Part shown: positions 1-8,185 of the stretch, in pieces
Numbering within the stretch: the first letter of the stretch is position 1
Layout of the letters: every line of letters begins with the position of its first letter
Assembly: GCF_036172515.1 (NCBI RefSeq)
Contig: NZ_JAXKVW010000003.1
Location: 45,001 to 109,000 of the forward strand
Length of the DNA stretch: 64,000 nt
Reading direction: 5' to 3'
DNA from: Flexistipes sp.
Lineage (GTDB): Bacteria; Chrysiogenota; Deferribacteres; Deferribacterales; Flexistipitaceae
Translations under genes and position numbers: made by a program
The notes under the pieces: model-generated
Told to the model about the DNA's origin: nothing
What the model saw: the letters and a program-made list of their open reading frames with translations, nothing else
Database searches by the model: none

Positions 1-1
1 G

Positions 2-667
2 GAGAGGTTAGGAGCCACAGTTGGAGATAAATGGAATTCAGAACCTGAGAAAGCTTCCAGACCTTTCGATGCTCAAAGGTGCGGTTTTGTTCCTTCAGAA
101 GGAGCGGGCAGTCTTATCCTGGAATCCCGTAAACATGCACTTAAAAGGGGCGCAAAAATATATGCTGAAATTTGCGGTTTTGGATCCACATGCGATGCCT
201 ATCATCCTACTGCACAGAATCCGGATGCTGAAAGTGTGTCAAAATGTATGGAGTCAGCGTTAAATGATGCCAGTATATCTTATGAAAATATTGGGTTTAT
301 TAATGCTCACGGCACATCAACTCCAAGCAATGATTTTATTGAGACAAAAGGAATAAAGAAGGTATTCAAAGACAAGTCTTATAACATTCCTATAACGGCT
401 AACAAGTCTGCGGTTGGACATATGTGGGCTGCGTCAGGAATTGTGGAAACTATTTTTACCATTAAATCTCTCATAGAAAATATTATTCCTCCTATTATGA
501 ACCTTGAAAATAGTGACAAAGATTGTGATCTGGATTATGTCCGTGGTGTCTGCAAAAAGATCAATGCCGATTACGCTTTGAAAAACTCATTCGGTTTTGG
601 AGGCACTAACGGTTCTTTAATCATAAAGAGCTGTTCAGAGAAAGCAATGGGAGGTTACAATGAGTAG
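2..667 (+). CDS. Beta-ketoacyl-ACP synthase, C-terminal part (cut by window edge)
   Basis: The C-terminal half (about 221 residues) of a FabF/KAS II-type condensing enzyme, which elongates acyl chains by decarboxylative Claisen condensation on an acyl carrier protein. The frame is open from base 2. The first catalytic His lies in AHGTST (window residues 102-107), the second in NKSAVGH (134-140), and a glycine-rich FGFGGTNG loop is near the end. The part carrying the active-site Cys lies outside the window. The stop overlaps the next gene by 8 nt, so the two are probably translationally coupled. The neighbouring acyl ligase suggests a dedicated acyl or polyketide-like pathway rather than housekeeping FabF. 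The product is unknown. Confidence 0.9.
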   Translation, partial: ERLGATVGDKWNSEPEKASRPFDAQRCGFVPSEGAGSLILESRKHALKRGAKIYAEICGFGSTCDAYHPTAQNPDAESVSKCMESALNDASISYENIGFINAHGTSTPSNDFIETKGIKKVFKDKSYNIPITANKSAVGHMWAASGIVETIFTIKSLIENIIPPIMNLENSDKDCDLDYVRGVCKKINADYALKNSFGFGGTNGSLIIKSCSEKAMGGYNE

Positions 668-2279
668 TTATAATGTCAAAAGATTCAGAAATTTTTTTGA
701 GGAAAACTTTGCTTACATAAAAAACATCATGCGCAATGTTGAAAGATACCCGGACTATACGGCTTTAATCGATGGTGAAAGTGGAGAAGTCTGGTCTTAC
801 GCACAGCTTAACGAGACAGTAAACAGGCTTGCAAACGCTTTTTTAGCCAAAGGAGTATCATCTGGAGATGTTGTGATTTACCAACTGCTTAATCGCCCTG
901 AATTTGTATTTATCTATCTTGCATGTCAAAAAATTGGGGCTGTAAACTGTCCGGTCAACTTCAGGCTGGCATCGGGAGAAACAGCATTAATTCTGGAGGA
1001 TTCACGGCCCAAAATGTTTTTGTATGATGAGGCTTTTGCTGATGAGAGTGAAAAAGCTCTGGAAGTTTCACGTTATAAACCGGAGTTTAGCTTCAAAATA
1101 AAATCAGCAGATTTTTCAAAATTATATAATGATTCTTCTACAAAAGAACCAAATACAACATTTACTCCCGGTGCATTTGAAGAAGTAACAAGATTGTACA
1201 CTTCCGGCACGACTGGTTTGCCGAAAGGCGTACCTTTAAATAACATAAATGAAATCTTAACTGCACATGATGTTATAATGCATTTGGGATTAAGTGACAA
1301 AGACCGCCTTTTAAATTTATCTCCCTGGTTTCACAGGGGAGGAATTCACATTGGTGGACCTAACCCCGGATTGTATGCGGGGGCTTCTTTGGTTGCTATG
1401 AAGGGATTTTTGCCGAAAGAAGCACTCGATATTATCCAGAAATACTCCGTTTCCGTTGTAATTGGTGTTCCTACTATGTTTACATTAATGCTTGAAGAGC
1501 AGGAGAAAAAGAAAAATGACCTGAGTTCTTTAAGAGCTGTTGTAAGCATGGGAGCACCACTGGAGAAAAAATTATGTACAAAAATGCAGGAAGTATTTAC
1601 ACCCAATGTATATAATGGATACGGGACTTCCGAGACGTTTTGGAATACGCTGCTTAAGCCGAAAGATTTACCTGAAATGGCCGGATCAGCTGGAAAGTCG
1701 TGTGTTTTTGATTCAATAAGAGTTGTGAAGGTCTATGAGGATAAACTTGCCGAACCGGCTGATACAGTGGCCAATAATAATGAAGAAGTGGGGGAAGTTA
1801 TAATACAGACATTTAAAACTTCAATGGACTATTTCAAGAAACCGGAAGAGGTGAAACATAAGTTTTATAAAGGCTGGTTTTACACAGGAGATCTTGCGGT
1901 TTGGAATTCAAAAAGATACATATCCATACGAGGTCGTAAAGACGACATGATAAATGTGGGCGGAGAGAACATCTATCCAACCCAGATTGAAGAAGCCATT
2001 AACGAATGCGATTTGGTTAGTGATTGTGCTGTGGTGGGTGTTTATGATGAAAAACGCGGTAACAGTATTGCCGCTTATGTGGTGGGGAAAAATGAGAATA
2101 TTTTATTGGATGAACTTAAAGTTTTCATAAAAAATCATCCTATGATTCCTGTATATAAAAGGCCGCGGTACTATAGAATTATTGAAGAACTACCTATGAC
2201 CGCCACAGGCAAAAAACAGCACTATAAATTAAGAGAACAGGCAAAAGAAGACCTCGAAAAAGGCCTGCTTTTAAGATAA
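660..2279 (+). CDS. AMP-forming acyl-CoA/acyl-ACP synthetase (ANL superfamily)
   Basis: A 539-residue adenylate-forming ligase that would activate a carboxylic acid to an acyl-AMP and pass it to CoA or a carrier protein. The phosphate-binding loop TSGTTGLPKG is at residues 181-190. NGYGTSE, the YTGDL motif and the hinge GRKDDMINVGGENIYP follow in the expected order. The C-terminal TATGKK places the adenylation lysine near residue 518. The ATG overlaps the ketosynthase stop. With that gene it forms the end of an operon, so it may load a starter or free fatty acid. The substrate cannot be read from sequence. The gene ends convergently, overlapping the MFS gene by 9 nt. Confidence 0.92.
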   Translation: MSSYNVKRFRNFFEENFAYIKNIMRNVERYPDYTALIDGESGEVWSYAQLNETVNRLANAFLAKGVSSGDVVIYQLLNRPEFVFIYLACQKIGAVNCPVNFRLASGETALILEDSRPKMFLYDEAFADESEKALEVSRYKPEFSFKIKSADFSKLYNDSSTKEPNTTFTPGAFEEVTRLYTSGTTGLPKGVPLNNINEILTAHDVIMHLGLSDKDRLLNLSPWFHRGGIHIGGPNPGLYAGASLVAMKGFLPKEALDIIQKYSVSVVIGVPTMFTLMLEEQEKKKNDLSSLRAVVSMGAPLEKKLCTKMQEVFTPNVYNGYGTSETFWNTLLKPKDLPEMAGSAGKSCVFDSIRVVKVYEDKLAEPADTVANNNEEVGEVIIQTFKTSMDYFKKPEEVKHKFYKGWFYTGDLAVWNSKRYISIRGRKDDMINVGGENIYPTQIEEAINECDLVSDCAVVGVYDEKRGNSIAAYVVGKNENILLDELKVFIKNHPMIPVYKRPRYYRIIEELPMTATGKKQHYKLREQAKEDLEKGLLLR

Positions 2280-3449
2280 TCTTTTTCGGTGTATTTTTGA
2301 GTTGAAAAAAGTAATGGCAACGAATGTTACCAGTGAAAATACGAATGCGATAATAAAAGGTCCTTTTATATTACTCAATCCGGCCAGTTTATATGCGAAA
2401 TCAACTGCAATGGGACTGAAAAACTGACCCAGGAATATAGAGGGGGTAATAAATCCCATAGCTGCAACGCCGTAGCCGTCCGGAACACTGTTTACGGCTT
2501 CTGTGAAAATATTGGGAACAGTCCAACCAAGTCCTAACCCCACCACAAAAAGACTTGTCAGTAATACGAATGTGTTTGGGGAGTAGATTATTAATAGAAA
2601 TCCTGCGCTAATCATAAAATAACAGAAGGAAAGGAAAAAACGGCTGAAAAATTTTGCTGCTTTAGAAAAAGAAAGTCCGGCGACAAAACCTGCGCCTGTC
2701 AGGAGAGATACTGCTACACCGGATAGTGATGATTCCCCGAAATTCATTTGTTCTATATAAATGGCAATATTAACAGGTACGGTATAAAAGATTATCATTG
2801 TGAGAAAAGCCATAAACATCCAACTTACCAGCAAAGGCCGTTTCAAAAGTGAAAGCGGTGTGGTGTTGACCGACTTCGGTGCCTCGGGGTCTTTTAAAAA
2901 AATGAGAGCCATTATGAATACAGGAACTGCAAGCAGGTAAACTGTAAAACTCGCCTGCCAGGTTATTTCAGCGAGAAAACCTGAAATTAAGGTGCCTATA
3001 ATTCCACCGAGATTCGAAGTGGCTGTGGATTTGCCCATCAAATTGGCACGGGTGTCACCTGAATAGAAATCTGCTATCAGGCCTGTTGCCAAGGGCATTA
3101 ACAGTCCAACTGAAATTCCCAGCAAGGCTCTAAAAACAAGGAGCATCTCCAGATTGGTTGACAATCCGCCGCCTGCTCCTCCCAAAATATATAAAATAAG
3201 AGCAACGAGGGTGACTTTTTTTTTGCTGAAAAGTAAAGCTATTTTGCCGTTAAGCAGCGCGAAAACAATTATAAAAAGTGCTGGCATTGTAAGCACAAGC
3301 TTGATTTTCCAGTACGGCTCTTCACTGAAAGCATGAGCAATATTGGCAAGCGCCGGTGAAACCACAGCTCCCGCCATTATGGTAAGCAGGGAAAGGGACA
3401 GTATTGTGGCTTTAAACAGTCTGGAGTTTATTGAAATATCTGTAAGCAT
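2271..3449 (-). CDS. MFS transporter (drug:H+ antiporter-like)
   Basis: A 392-residue integral membrane protein with about 12 hydrophobic segments, typical of the major facilitator superfamily. A glycine-rich motif between TM4 and TM5 (LGISVGLLMPLATGLIADF) resembles drug or metabolite exporters of the DHA1 type. The N-terminal segment runs directly into TM1. It is convergent with the acyl ligase and overlaps its 3' end by 9 nt. It could export the product of the ketosynthase/ligase cluster, but that is inferred from position only. The substrate is unknown. Confidence 0.85.
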   Translation of the reverse strand: MLTDISINSRLFKATILSLSLLTIMAGAVVSPALANIAHAFSEEPYWKIKLVLTMPALFIIVFALLNGKIALLFSKKKVTLVALILYILGGAGGGLSTNLEMLLVFRALLGISVGLLMPLATGLIADFYSGDTRANLMGKSTATSNLGGIIGTLISGFLAEITWQASFTVYLLAVPVFIMALIFLKDPEAPKSVNTTPLSLLKRPLLVSWMFMAFLTMIIFYTVPVNIAIYIEQMNFGESSLSGVAVSLLTGAGFVAGLSFSKAAKFFSRFFLSFCYFMISAGFLLIIYSPNTFVLLTSLFVVGLGLGWTVPNIFTEAVNSVPDGYGVAAMGFITPSIFLGQFFSPIAVDFAYKLAGLSNIKGPFIIAFVFSLVTFVAITFFNSKIHRKRLS

Positions 3450-3546
3450 TAGTTAAACATAATAAATTTTTGATATAAAATAAACAGAAAGTATAGCAAA
3501 TCTCCAAAATTTAAGTATTTATGTAATTTTACAACATTTTTGAACA

Positions 3547-3737
3547 ATAGTGGGGTTTCCACTCATATACGAGATCGGAACTCGTAACTACTGCCAGTAA
3601 CCGCCTATACCCTCTTCTCATAATTTTACTTATTAGCAAATATTTACCCTGTTAAAAGATCTATTCACAGGGTATGATCGGCAACTGGCAGTATGTTTCT
3701 CAGACATCGATCTCTCCATTCGTGAAAATCCCACTAT
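3547..3737. repeat. 191-nt imperfect palindrome with nested hairpin (repeat family B, divergent copy)
   Basis: The left arm (3547-3612) and the reverse complement of the right arm (3672-3737) match at most positions. Shared blocks are ATAGTGGG, GAGATCG, TACTGCCAGT and ATACCCT. At the centre, TACCCTGT (3646-3653) pairs perfectly with ACAGGGTA (3667-3674). The run ATATTTACC, hairpin, then ATGATCGGCA resembles the core of the repeats near 14.4, 16.0 and 23.7 kb. The block could form a long hairpin in RNA or single-stranded DNA. No transposase is present. Confidence 0.7.
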
Positions 3738-3781
3738 CGCCAGAGCTTTTAAAAATGGGAGAGAGCCAAACAAGAAGTTTG

Positions 3782-3810
3782 TTGACTAAAGTATTCCATT
3801 ATAGAATAAT
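3782..3810 (+). promoter_or_regulatory. Sigma-70-type promoter of mbfA with overlapping dyad
   Basis: TTGACT (3782-3787), a 17-nt spacer and AATAAT (3805-3810) match five of six bases in each box. The dyad ATTATAGAATAAT lies across the -10 box and is AT-rich like Fur/PerR-type sites. That would suit an iron-handling gene, but the assignment to a regulator is a guess. Confidence 0.55.
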
Positions 3811-3860
3811 ATTCAGAGGTATCTGTAACATATTTTTAAACTAAAAGTTGGAGGAAGTTT

Positions 3861-4742
3861 TTGGAAAAAATAAAGCTGGATCAGGAAACAAAAAATTCAT
3901 TGATAAATGCTCAAAAAAATGAAATCTCCGAGTATTTTTTGTATCATAAAATAGCCGGCGGACTGAAAGATGAGCAAAATAAACGGCTATTAAAAGATAT
4001 TGCTGAAGATGAACTGAGGCACTACAAATTTTTGAAGTCTGTTACCGGCAAAGATGTAAAACCGGACAGGTTTAAGATTTTTTTATATTTCTGGATTACA
4101 AAAATTTTTGGACTGACATTTGGAATAAAATTGTTGGAAAGAGGGGAGGAAACAGCTGCAAAAGCTTATGAGAAACTCGGTGAAACCCTTCCTGAAGCTG
4201 TTGATATTAAACAGGAAGAGGATGAGCATGAACATACGCTCCTTAATATGATAAAAGAGGAAAGGCTGGAGTATGTCGGCTCCATTGTGCTGGGGTTGAA
4301 TGATGCTCTGGTTGAGCTGACCGGAGCACTTGCAGGACTTACGTTTGCGTTGCAAAATGCCGGTCTTATAGCACTTACCGGTCTTATTACAGGCATTGCG
4401 GCATCATTTTCCATGGCAGCTTCGGAATATCTTTCAACTGCTGCTGAAAACAGCAAAAAATACGCTGTAAAATCTGCTATTTATACAGGTACAGCTTATA
4501 TTTTAACAGTTTTTTTGCTGATTTTGCCATATCTGCTGATGCACAATCCCTTTTTGTCTCTGCTTACTACGCTTATCATAGCCATTCTGATAATAGCGTT
4601 TTTTAACTTTTATGTTTCAGTTGCCAAAGATTTTAATTTTATCAAACGTTTTACTGAAATGAGCGCTATAAGTCTCGGAGTTGCGTTACTGACTTTTATT
4701 ATAAGCTTCGGTATAAGAAGCTTCTGGGGGATAGAAATATAA
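3861..4742 (+). CDS. mbfA: Membrane-bound ferritin-like iron exporter (erythrin-VIT1 fusion, MbfA type)
   Basis: A 293-residue two-domain protein. The N-terminal ferritin-like di-iron domain has ELRH at residues 51-54 and EEDEHEH at 119-125, which supply the ExxH ligands. The C-terminal domain is of the VIT1/CCC1 family, with GLNDALVELTGALAGL at 145-160, MAASEYLS at 185-192 and several membrane spans to the end. Characterised MbfA proteins export iron and protect against peroxide. The start is TTG, chosen because GGAGG lies 6 nt upstream and the family N-terminus begins there. It has its own promoter and no operon partner, and is convergent with the CBS gene. Confidence 0.85.
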   Translation: MEKIKLDQETKNSLINAQKNEISEYFLYHKIAGGLKDEQNKRLLKDIAEDELRHYKFLKSVTGKDVKPDRFKIFLYFWITKIFGLTFGIKLLERGEETAAKAYEKLGETLPEAVDIKQEEDEHEHTLLNMIKEERLEYVGSIVLGLNDALVELTGALAGLTFALQNAGLIALTGLITGIAASFSMAASEYLSTAAENSKKYAVKSAIYTGTAYILTVFLLILPYLLMHNPFLSLLTTLIIAILIIAFFNFYVSVAKDFNFIKRFTEMSAISLGVALLTFIISFGIRSFWGIEI

Positions 4743-4759
4743 AAAGCCGGTCTCAGATT

Positions 4760-5200
4760 TTATCCTGCAATATCTCCGGAAATATATTTTTCCAGCTCTT
4801 TTATGGTAAACTTATGATCTGAAATAACCTGCTTGACAATATCTCCTATGGATACAAGTCCTGTTAGTTTTTTGTTTTCCAGAACCGGCAGATGTCTGAT
4901 ACGTTTTTCTGTCATCAATGCCATGCATTCTTCAACAGTGTTTTTGGGTGTTACAAATAAGACGTCGGTTGTCATAATATCGGAAACTTTGAGCTCTTTT
5001 GATGATTTGCCTTTAAGAATAACTTTTCTCGCATAATCCCTTTCGGAAAAAATTCCTTTAACGTTGTCTCCTTCCGTAACTATCAGCGCACCGATGTCTT
5101 CATCACTCATAATCTTTAGTGCTTCAAAAACAGTTTTCTCCGGGGAAACGGTATAAACCTGGCTCACTTTTTTTGACAGAATGTCTTTTACAGTACTCAT
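4760..5200 (-). CDS. CBS-domain pair protein
   Basis: A 146-residue protein made of two CBS domains (about residues 7-60 and 73-130). The second contains MTEKRIRHLPVLENKKLTGL. Stand-alone CBS pairs usually sense adenine nucleotides and regulate partners. No catalytic domain is present. GGAGGTAACTT precedes the ATG. The start overlaps the stop of the upstream cupin gene by ATGA-type overlap, so the two are translationally coupled. The function in this organism is unknown. Confidence 0.85.
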   Translation of the reverse strand: MSTVKDILSKKVSQVYTVSPEKTVFEALKIMSDEDIGALIVTEGDNVKGIFSERDYARKVILKGKSSKELKVSDIMTTDVLFVTPKNTVEECMALMTEKRIRHLPVLENKKLTGLVSIGDIVKQVISDHKFTIKELEKYISGDIAG

Positions 5201-5562
5201 AAGTTACCTCCTTTTTTATTTTTAAGCCAAAAATCGAATGATCTGCCCGGAACAAATATGTCAAGTCCTGACGATATATCATCCAGTTCATTTGTGACGA
5301 TATGGGTTTCGTCTCCGGGGATATATATACAGTCTCCCTCTTCCACATATTCAGTATTGTTGTTTGAGTCCACTACGGACAGTTTTCCCTGAAGCACATA
5401 CAAAACCTGTGCATTTGGATGTTTGTGCCTGGGCGATGAATGCTTGGGCGGTTTTATGAAATGCTCAATTGATATATCTGCTTCGTTGCAAAGGCTTGTT
5501 CTTTTCCAGTCTTTTTCGGGCTCATAGTTTTCAGCCTGGGAATGCTTGATTAATTTCAGCAT
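5197..5562 (-). CDS. Small cupin-domain protein
   Basis: A 121-residue single-domain cupin. HKHPNAQVLYVLQGKLSVVD is cupin motif 1, and GDCIYIPGDETHIV carries the second motif His. Such proteins bind a metal in a beta-barrel and act as sensors or small enzymes. The start at 5562 is chosen because AGGAGG lies 6-7 nt upstream. A longer reading from 5613 would add 17 residues without a ribosome-binding site. The gene is coupled to the downstream CBS gene. The substrate is unknown. Confidence 0.8.
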   Translation of the reverse strand: MLKLIKHSQAENYEPEKDWKRTSLCNEADISIEHFIKPPKHSSPRHKHPNAQVLYVLQGKLSVVDSNNNTEYVEEGDCIYIPGDETHIVTNELDDISSGLDIFVPGRSFDFWLKNKKGGNL

Positions 5563-5679
5563 ATGAATCCTCCTGTAATAATAAAATTTTAACATAATAT
5601 TCAGGAAAAACAAATAAAATAACGAGGTTATAAAATTATAAAACTTGCCTGTGAGGGGTTATTTTGATACTAAATAATT

Positions 5680-6864
5680 ATGACGGATTATTTTAAAGAG
5701 AATGTGACTGCCACTCTGGGCGGTATGGCAAGCTTAATAGTATTTTTGGGATTCGGCAGATTCGCTTATACGCCTATTATTCCATATATGCAGGCAGGTG
5801 CCGGTATGAGCGATACGCTGGCCGGTGCAGTAGCTTCGACCAATTATTTAGGATATCTTCTGGGAACACTTGTTTTTATTTTCTTTAATAAAATGCGTTA
5901 TATTTTATTTGTAATATCCCTTGCGGCTATAGCTGTATCTTCTGTTGCAATGGGGTTTACTTCGTCTCCTTTGTTGTGGCATTTGCTTAGATTTATTGCC
6001 GGTTTTGCCTGTGCCGTAGGTTTCATTTTATCCACAGCTATGTTGTTTGATTATCTGGCTGGGAGAAATGCCGTTCGTTACATGGGATGGCATTACAGCG
6101 GAGTCGGGACAGGGATAGCTATCAGCGGTGTTATAGTTCCTGTTTTCGGAATGATCGGCGGATGGAAGGGCGCATGGATTATGACGGGTATTACCGCTGG
6201 CATTATCAGTATTTTTGCAATCTTCTTGATAAAATCTTCTCCTGAATATATAAGTAAAAAAAGCGACAGGGTCACTAATTCGAGTGAGTTTAAAAGAAAA
6301 AAAGAGTTCTGGCTGTTGAGCATTGCTTATTTTATGGAGGGTTTCGGCTATGTTATAATAGGAACTTTTATGGTTGCAGCTGCGCAAAATTATCTGGGAG
6401 AATCCGGGGTCTCTTATATAGGCTGGATAGTGGTTGGGATATTTGCTGCTCCCTCAACTATTTTCTGGTTTTATGTTTCCGGAAAAACCGGTTTTCCACT
6501 TGCTTTAATCTATGCGTATACAGTACAGCTGGCAGGTCTGGTTTTGTTTGTAAGTCTTCAGAATACGATTGCTGTATTTATTGCTGCTATAACCTTTGGC
6601 GGGACATTTATGGGTATAGTTTCAATGAGTGTGACGTTTGGCAAAGAATTATGGGTTGAAAGATCTACACAAGCGGTGGCGATACTTACCACTTTTTTCA
6701 GTGTAGGCCAAATTATCGGCCCTTTTGTTGCCGGATTTCTCTCTGATGTATATAACAGCTTTACATACCCACTGTTGTTGTCATGCGTGGCTTTATTGTT
6801 CGGATTGATATTTCTTTTATATCTTAAAAAATCAGGAGGTAATTATGCCGTTTGTAAACATTAA
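5680..6864 (+). CDS. MFS transporter, YbfB/YjiJ-like
   Basis: A 394-residue permease with about 12 hydrophobic segments. The N-terminus, with FGRFAYTPIIPYMQ, is characteristic of the YbfB/YjiJ branch of the major facilitator superfamily. The substrate is unknown. The start is poorly defined because no clear Shine-Dalgarno precedes the ATG. It overlaps the downstream tautomerase gene by 20 nt, so the two form one operon. It is divergent from the cupin/CBS pair across only about 115 nt. Confidence 0.85.
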   Translation: MTDYFKENVTATLGGMASLIVFLGFGRFAYTPIIPYMQAGAGMSDTLAGAVASTNYLGYLLGTLVFIFFNKMRYILFVISLAAIAVSSVAMGFTSSPLLWHLLRFIAGFACAVGFILSTAMLFDYLAGRNAVRYMGWHYSGVGTGIAISGVIVPVFGMIGGWKGAWIMTGITAGIISIFAIFLIKSSPEYISKKSDRVTNSSEFKRKKEFWLLSIAYFMEGFGYVIIGTFMVAAAQNYLGESGVSYIGWIVVGIFAAPSTIFWFYVSGKTGFPLALIYAYTVQLAGLVLFVSLQNTIAVFIAAITFGGTFMGIVSMSVTFGKELWVERSTQAVAILTTFFSVGQIIGPFVAGFLSDVYNSFTYPLLLSCVALLFGLIFLLYLKKSGGNYAVCKH

Positions 6865-7045
6865 AATCACAAAAGACGGGGCAACAGAGAATCAAAAAAA
6901 GGAACTTATTAAAGGAGCAACACAGTTGCTTGTTGATGTTCTTGGAAAAAATCCTGCCACCACTGTAGTAGTAATCGATGAAGTGGAGACCGACAACTGG
7001 GGGATAGGCGGCGAAACCGTTACGGATCGAAGGAATAAAAACTAA
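6845..7045 (+). CDS. 4-oxalocrotonate tautomerase family protein
   Basis: A 66-residue protein of the size and pattern of 4-OT tautomerases. It has Pro2, which becomes the N-terminal catalytic proline after Met removal, followed by FVNIKITKDG and a central helix. These enzymes form hexamers and catalyse keto-enol tautomerisation. AGGAGG lies 5 nt before the ATG, inside the end of the MFS gene. Pairing with a permease suggests import and isomerisation of a small organic acid, but this is inference. It is convergent with trmO. Confidence 0.85.
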   Translation: MPFVNIKITKDGATENQKKELIKGATQLLVDVLGKNPATTVVVIDEVETDNWGIGGETVTDRRNKN

Positions 7046-7050
7046 AAATA

Positions 7051-7449
7051 CTATTTGTCGGCAGGTATAAAAGGCTTGATATCTAAAATCGGGGTCTCAT
7101 TCAGCATATCTATGTTTTTTACATAGATTATATTGTTTTCAACTTTTGTAATTTTAAGGACAGAGATTCCCAGCGGGTTTGGCCTTACCGGGGAACAGAT
7201 ACTGAACACGCCTTTTTCTTCATTTTTGTGGGGAGGTTTTGTCCTGAGGTTCCGGGCAGAAAATTCCGGGCTTTTGTGGAAAACGAAAATTGCCATGATT
7301 TTATCCCCGGGTGAATAATCTGTAATCCCTTCTTTATATTTTTCCTCAAGGACTATTCTGCCCTTTTCTTCTGATACGCTCCAATGCCGGGGGACCTCAG
7401 CCGTATCGGTGTAAAAAAAACCTATAGGTTCAAACGTGTATTTTTTCAT
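7051..7449 (-). CDS. trmO: tRNA (t6A37) N6-methyltransferase TrmO family
   Basis: About 132 residues of the TrmO/YaeB beta-barrel family, which uses SAM to methylate the t6A base at position 37 of tRNA. The conserved segment CSPVRPNPLGISVLKI and the early FEPIGFFYTD are visible. It is shorter than the E. coli protein, which carries a C-terminal extension, so this is the minimal form. The start at 7449 follows AAGGATAGAATT. An ATG 15 nt further upstream has no ribosome-binding site. Some minimal family members are of unproven function. Confidence 0.82.
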   Translation of the reverse strand: MKKYTFEPIGFFYTDTAEVPRHWSVSEEKGRIVLEEKYKEGITDYSPGDKIMAIFVFHKSPEFSARNLRTKPPHKNEEKGVFSICSPVRPNPLGISVLKITKVENNIIYVKNIDMLNETPILDIKPFIPADK

Positions 7450-7496
7450 AATTCTATCCTTCATTAAAATTTTATATTTCGAGCCCTTTGAATAAG

Positions 7497-7582
7497 TACC
7501 CCACCCAACCTCCCCTAAATTAGGGGAGGAGCTTTATCTCCCCTCCTATCTAAGAGTTAGAAGGGGATTAAGGGGTGGTAAA
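7497..7582. repeat. REP-like inverted repeat block
   Basis: CTCCCCTAA and TTAGGGGAG form a perfect 9-bp palindromic stem at about 7510-7528. The outer ACCCCACCC and GGGGTGG tracts are also complementary, giving a cloverleaf-like structure about 80 nt long. No U-tract follows, so it is not a normal intrinsic terminator. It resembles repetitive extragenic palindromes, but no second copy is in the window. Confidence 0.55.
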
Positions 7583-7714
7583 ATTTATAAGAATATATTA
7601 TTCAAAGATTTTATTTTTTCAATGTAGCATTTTAGGCAAGAGTGGTCAAAATTTTTACTAAACTGATGCCCAACTATTTTTTAAAAGAGATATATCAACA
7701 GCAGGATATTATTG

Positions 7715-7840
7715 GTGAAATAGTGAAGTGGTGAGATAGTGAGGTGGAAAGATGTGTGCCGTCATCACCCAACTCCAAATATAAAGATAAGCTCCGGGAT
7801 AAAACTCAACTACTTTAACAACTTCAAATACCTTTAACTG
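7715..7840. repeat. Composite simple repeat, family A copy 1
   Basis: Four tandem octamers of the form GTGARRTR lie at 7715-7746. About 75 nt further on is the block TTCAAATACCTTTAACT (7823-7839), which recurs near 42.5 and 47.97 kb. See the findings for the family. Confidence 0.55.
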
Positions 7841-7868
7841 AGGCAGTTTTATTAAAAAAATATAACAA

Positions 7869-7903
7869 TTGACAAATATGCGAATATATGTATATTTGTA
7901 TAT
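7869..7903 (+). promoter_or_regulatory. Promoter and palindromic operator of the efflux operon
   Basis: TTGACA (7869-7874), a 16-nt spacer and TATATT (7891-7896) form a strong promoter. A 28-nt near-palindrome (7876-7903, ATATGCGAATAT and its mirror ATATTTGTATAT) covers the spacer and -10 box. This is the usual layout for an ArsR-family autorepressor site. The regulator gene starts 19 nt downstream. Confidence 0.7.
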
Positions 7904-7921
7904 GATTTGACGGAGGTTGAT

Positions 7922-8185
7922 ATGCTGGATAAATATGCGAATAAATTTAAAGCAATCGGACATCCCGTCCGCCTCAGAATTGTTATGGGGCTGGCACAAA
8001 AGGAGTGTAATGTAACAAAAATCTGCGAAGGTTTGGAGCTGCCACAGGCAACAATAAGCAGGCATCTGGCTCTTCTCAGGAATCTTGGAATTGTTGAAGG
8101 GGTGCGGGACGGGCACGAAATATGTTATAGTTTAGTAGATGATAAAATAGCAAAAATTGTTGATTTGCTTATGGAGGAAGAATGA
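7922..8185 (+). CDS. ArsR/SmtB-family transcriptional regulator
   Basis: An 87-residue winged-helix repressor. The recognition helix region LPQATISRHLALLRNLGIV is at residues 40-58, followed by a beta-wing. Cysteines at 29, 35 and 68 could bind metal or sense thiol state, but the canonical ELCVC motif is absent, so the ligand is uncertain. The ATG at 7922 is chosen because GGAGG sits 6 nt upstream. A TTG 15 nt earlier overlaps that site. The stop overlaps the tolC-like gene. It probably represses the whole RND operon through the palindrome at 7876-7903. Confidence 0.88.
   Translation: MLDKYANKFKAIGHPVRLRIVMGLAQKECNVTKICEGLELPQATISRHLALLRNLGIVEGVRDGHEICYSLVDDKIAKIVDLLMEEE

Larger units (their letters stand above)
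3450..3860. other. Intergenic region holding a long imperfect palindrome and the mbfA promoter
   Basis: This 411-nt gap has no coding ORF of quality. It lies between two divergently transcribed genes. It contains the 191-nt imperfect palindrome at 3547-3737 and a good promoter at 3782-3810, both listed separately. The first 90 nt are AT-rich and presumably hold the MFS promoter. Confidence 0.7.
7450..7921. other. Intergenic region with REP-like hairpins, family A repeat and arsR promoter
   Basis: About 470 nt without a gene. It holds a CCCC/GGGG-rich inverted repeat block (7497-7582), a composite simple repeat (7715-7840) and the regulated promoter of the efflux operon (7869-7903). All are listed separately. 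Confidence 0.65.

Noticed and set aside
21-263. Short ORF in another frame at the left edge
   Set aside because: The ketosynthase frame is continuous from base 2 through this region with clear family motifs, so this is a shadow and not evidence of a frameshift.
7497-7582. Bidirectional terminator between trmO and arsR
   Set aside because: No T-run adjoins the stem on either side, and trmO is transcribed away from it, so a REP-like repeat is the better reading.
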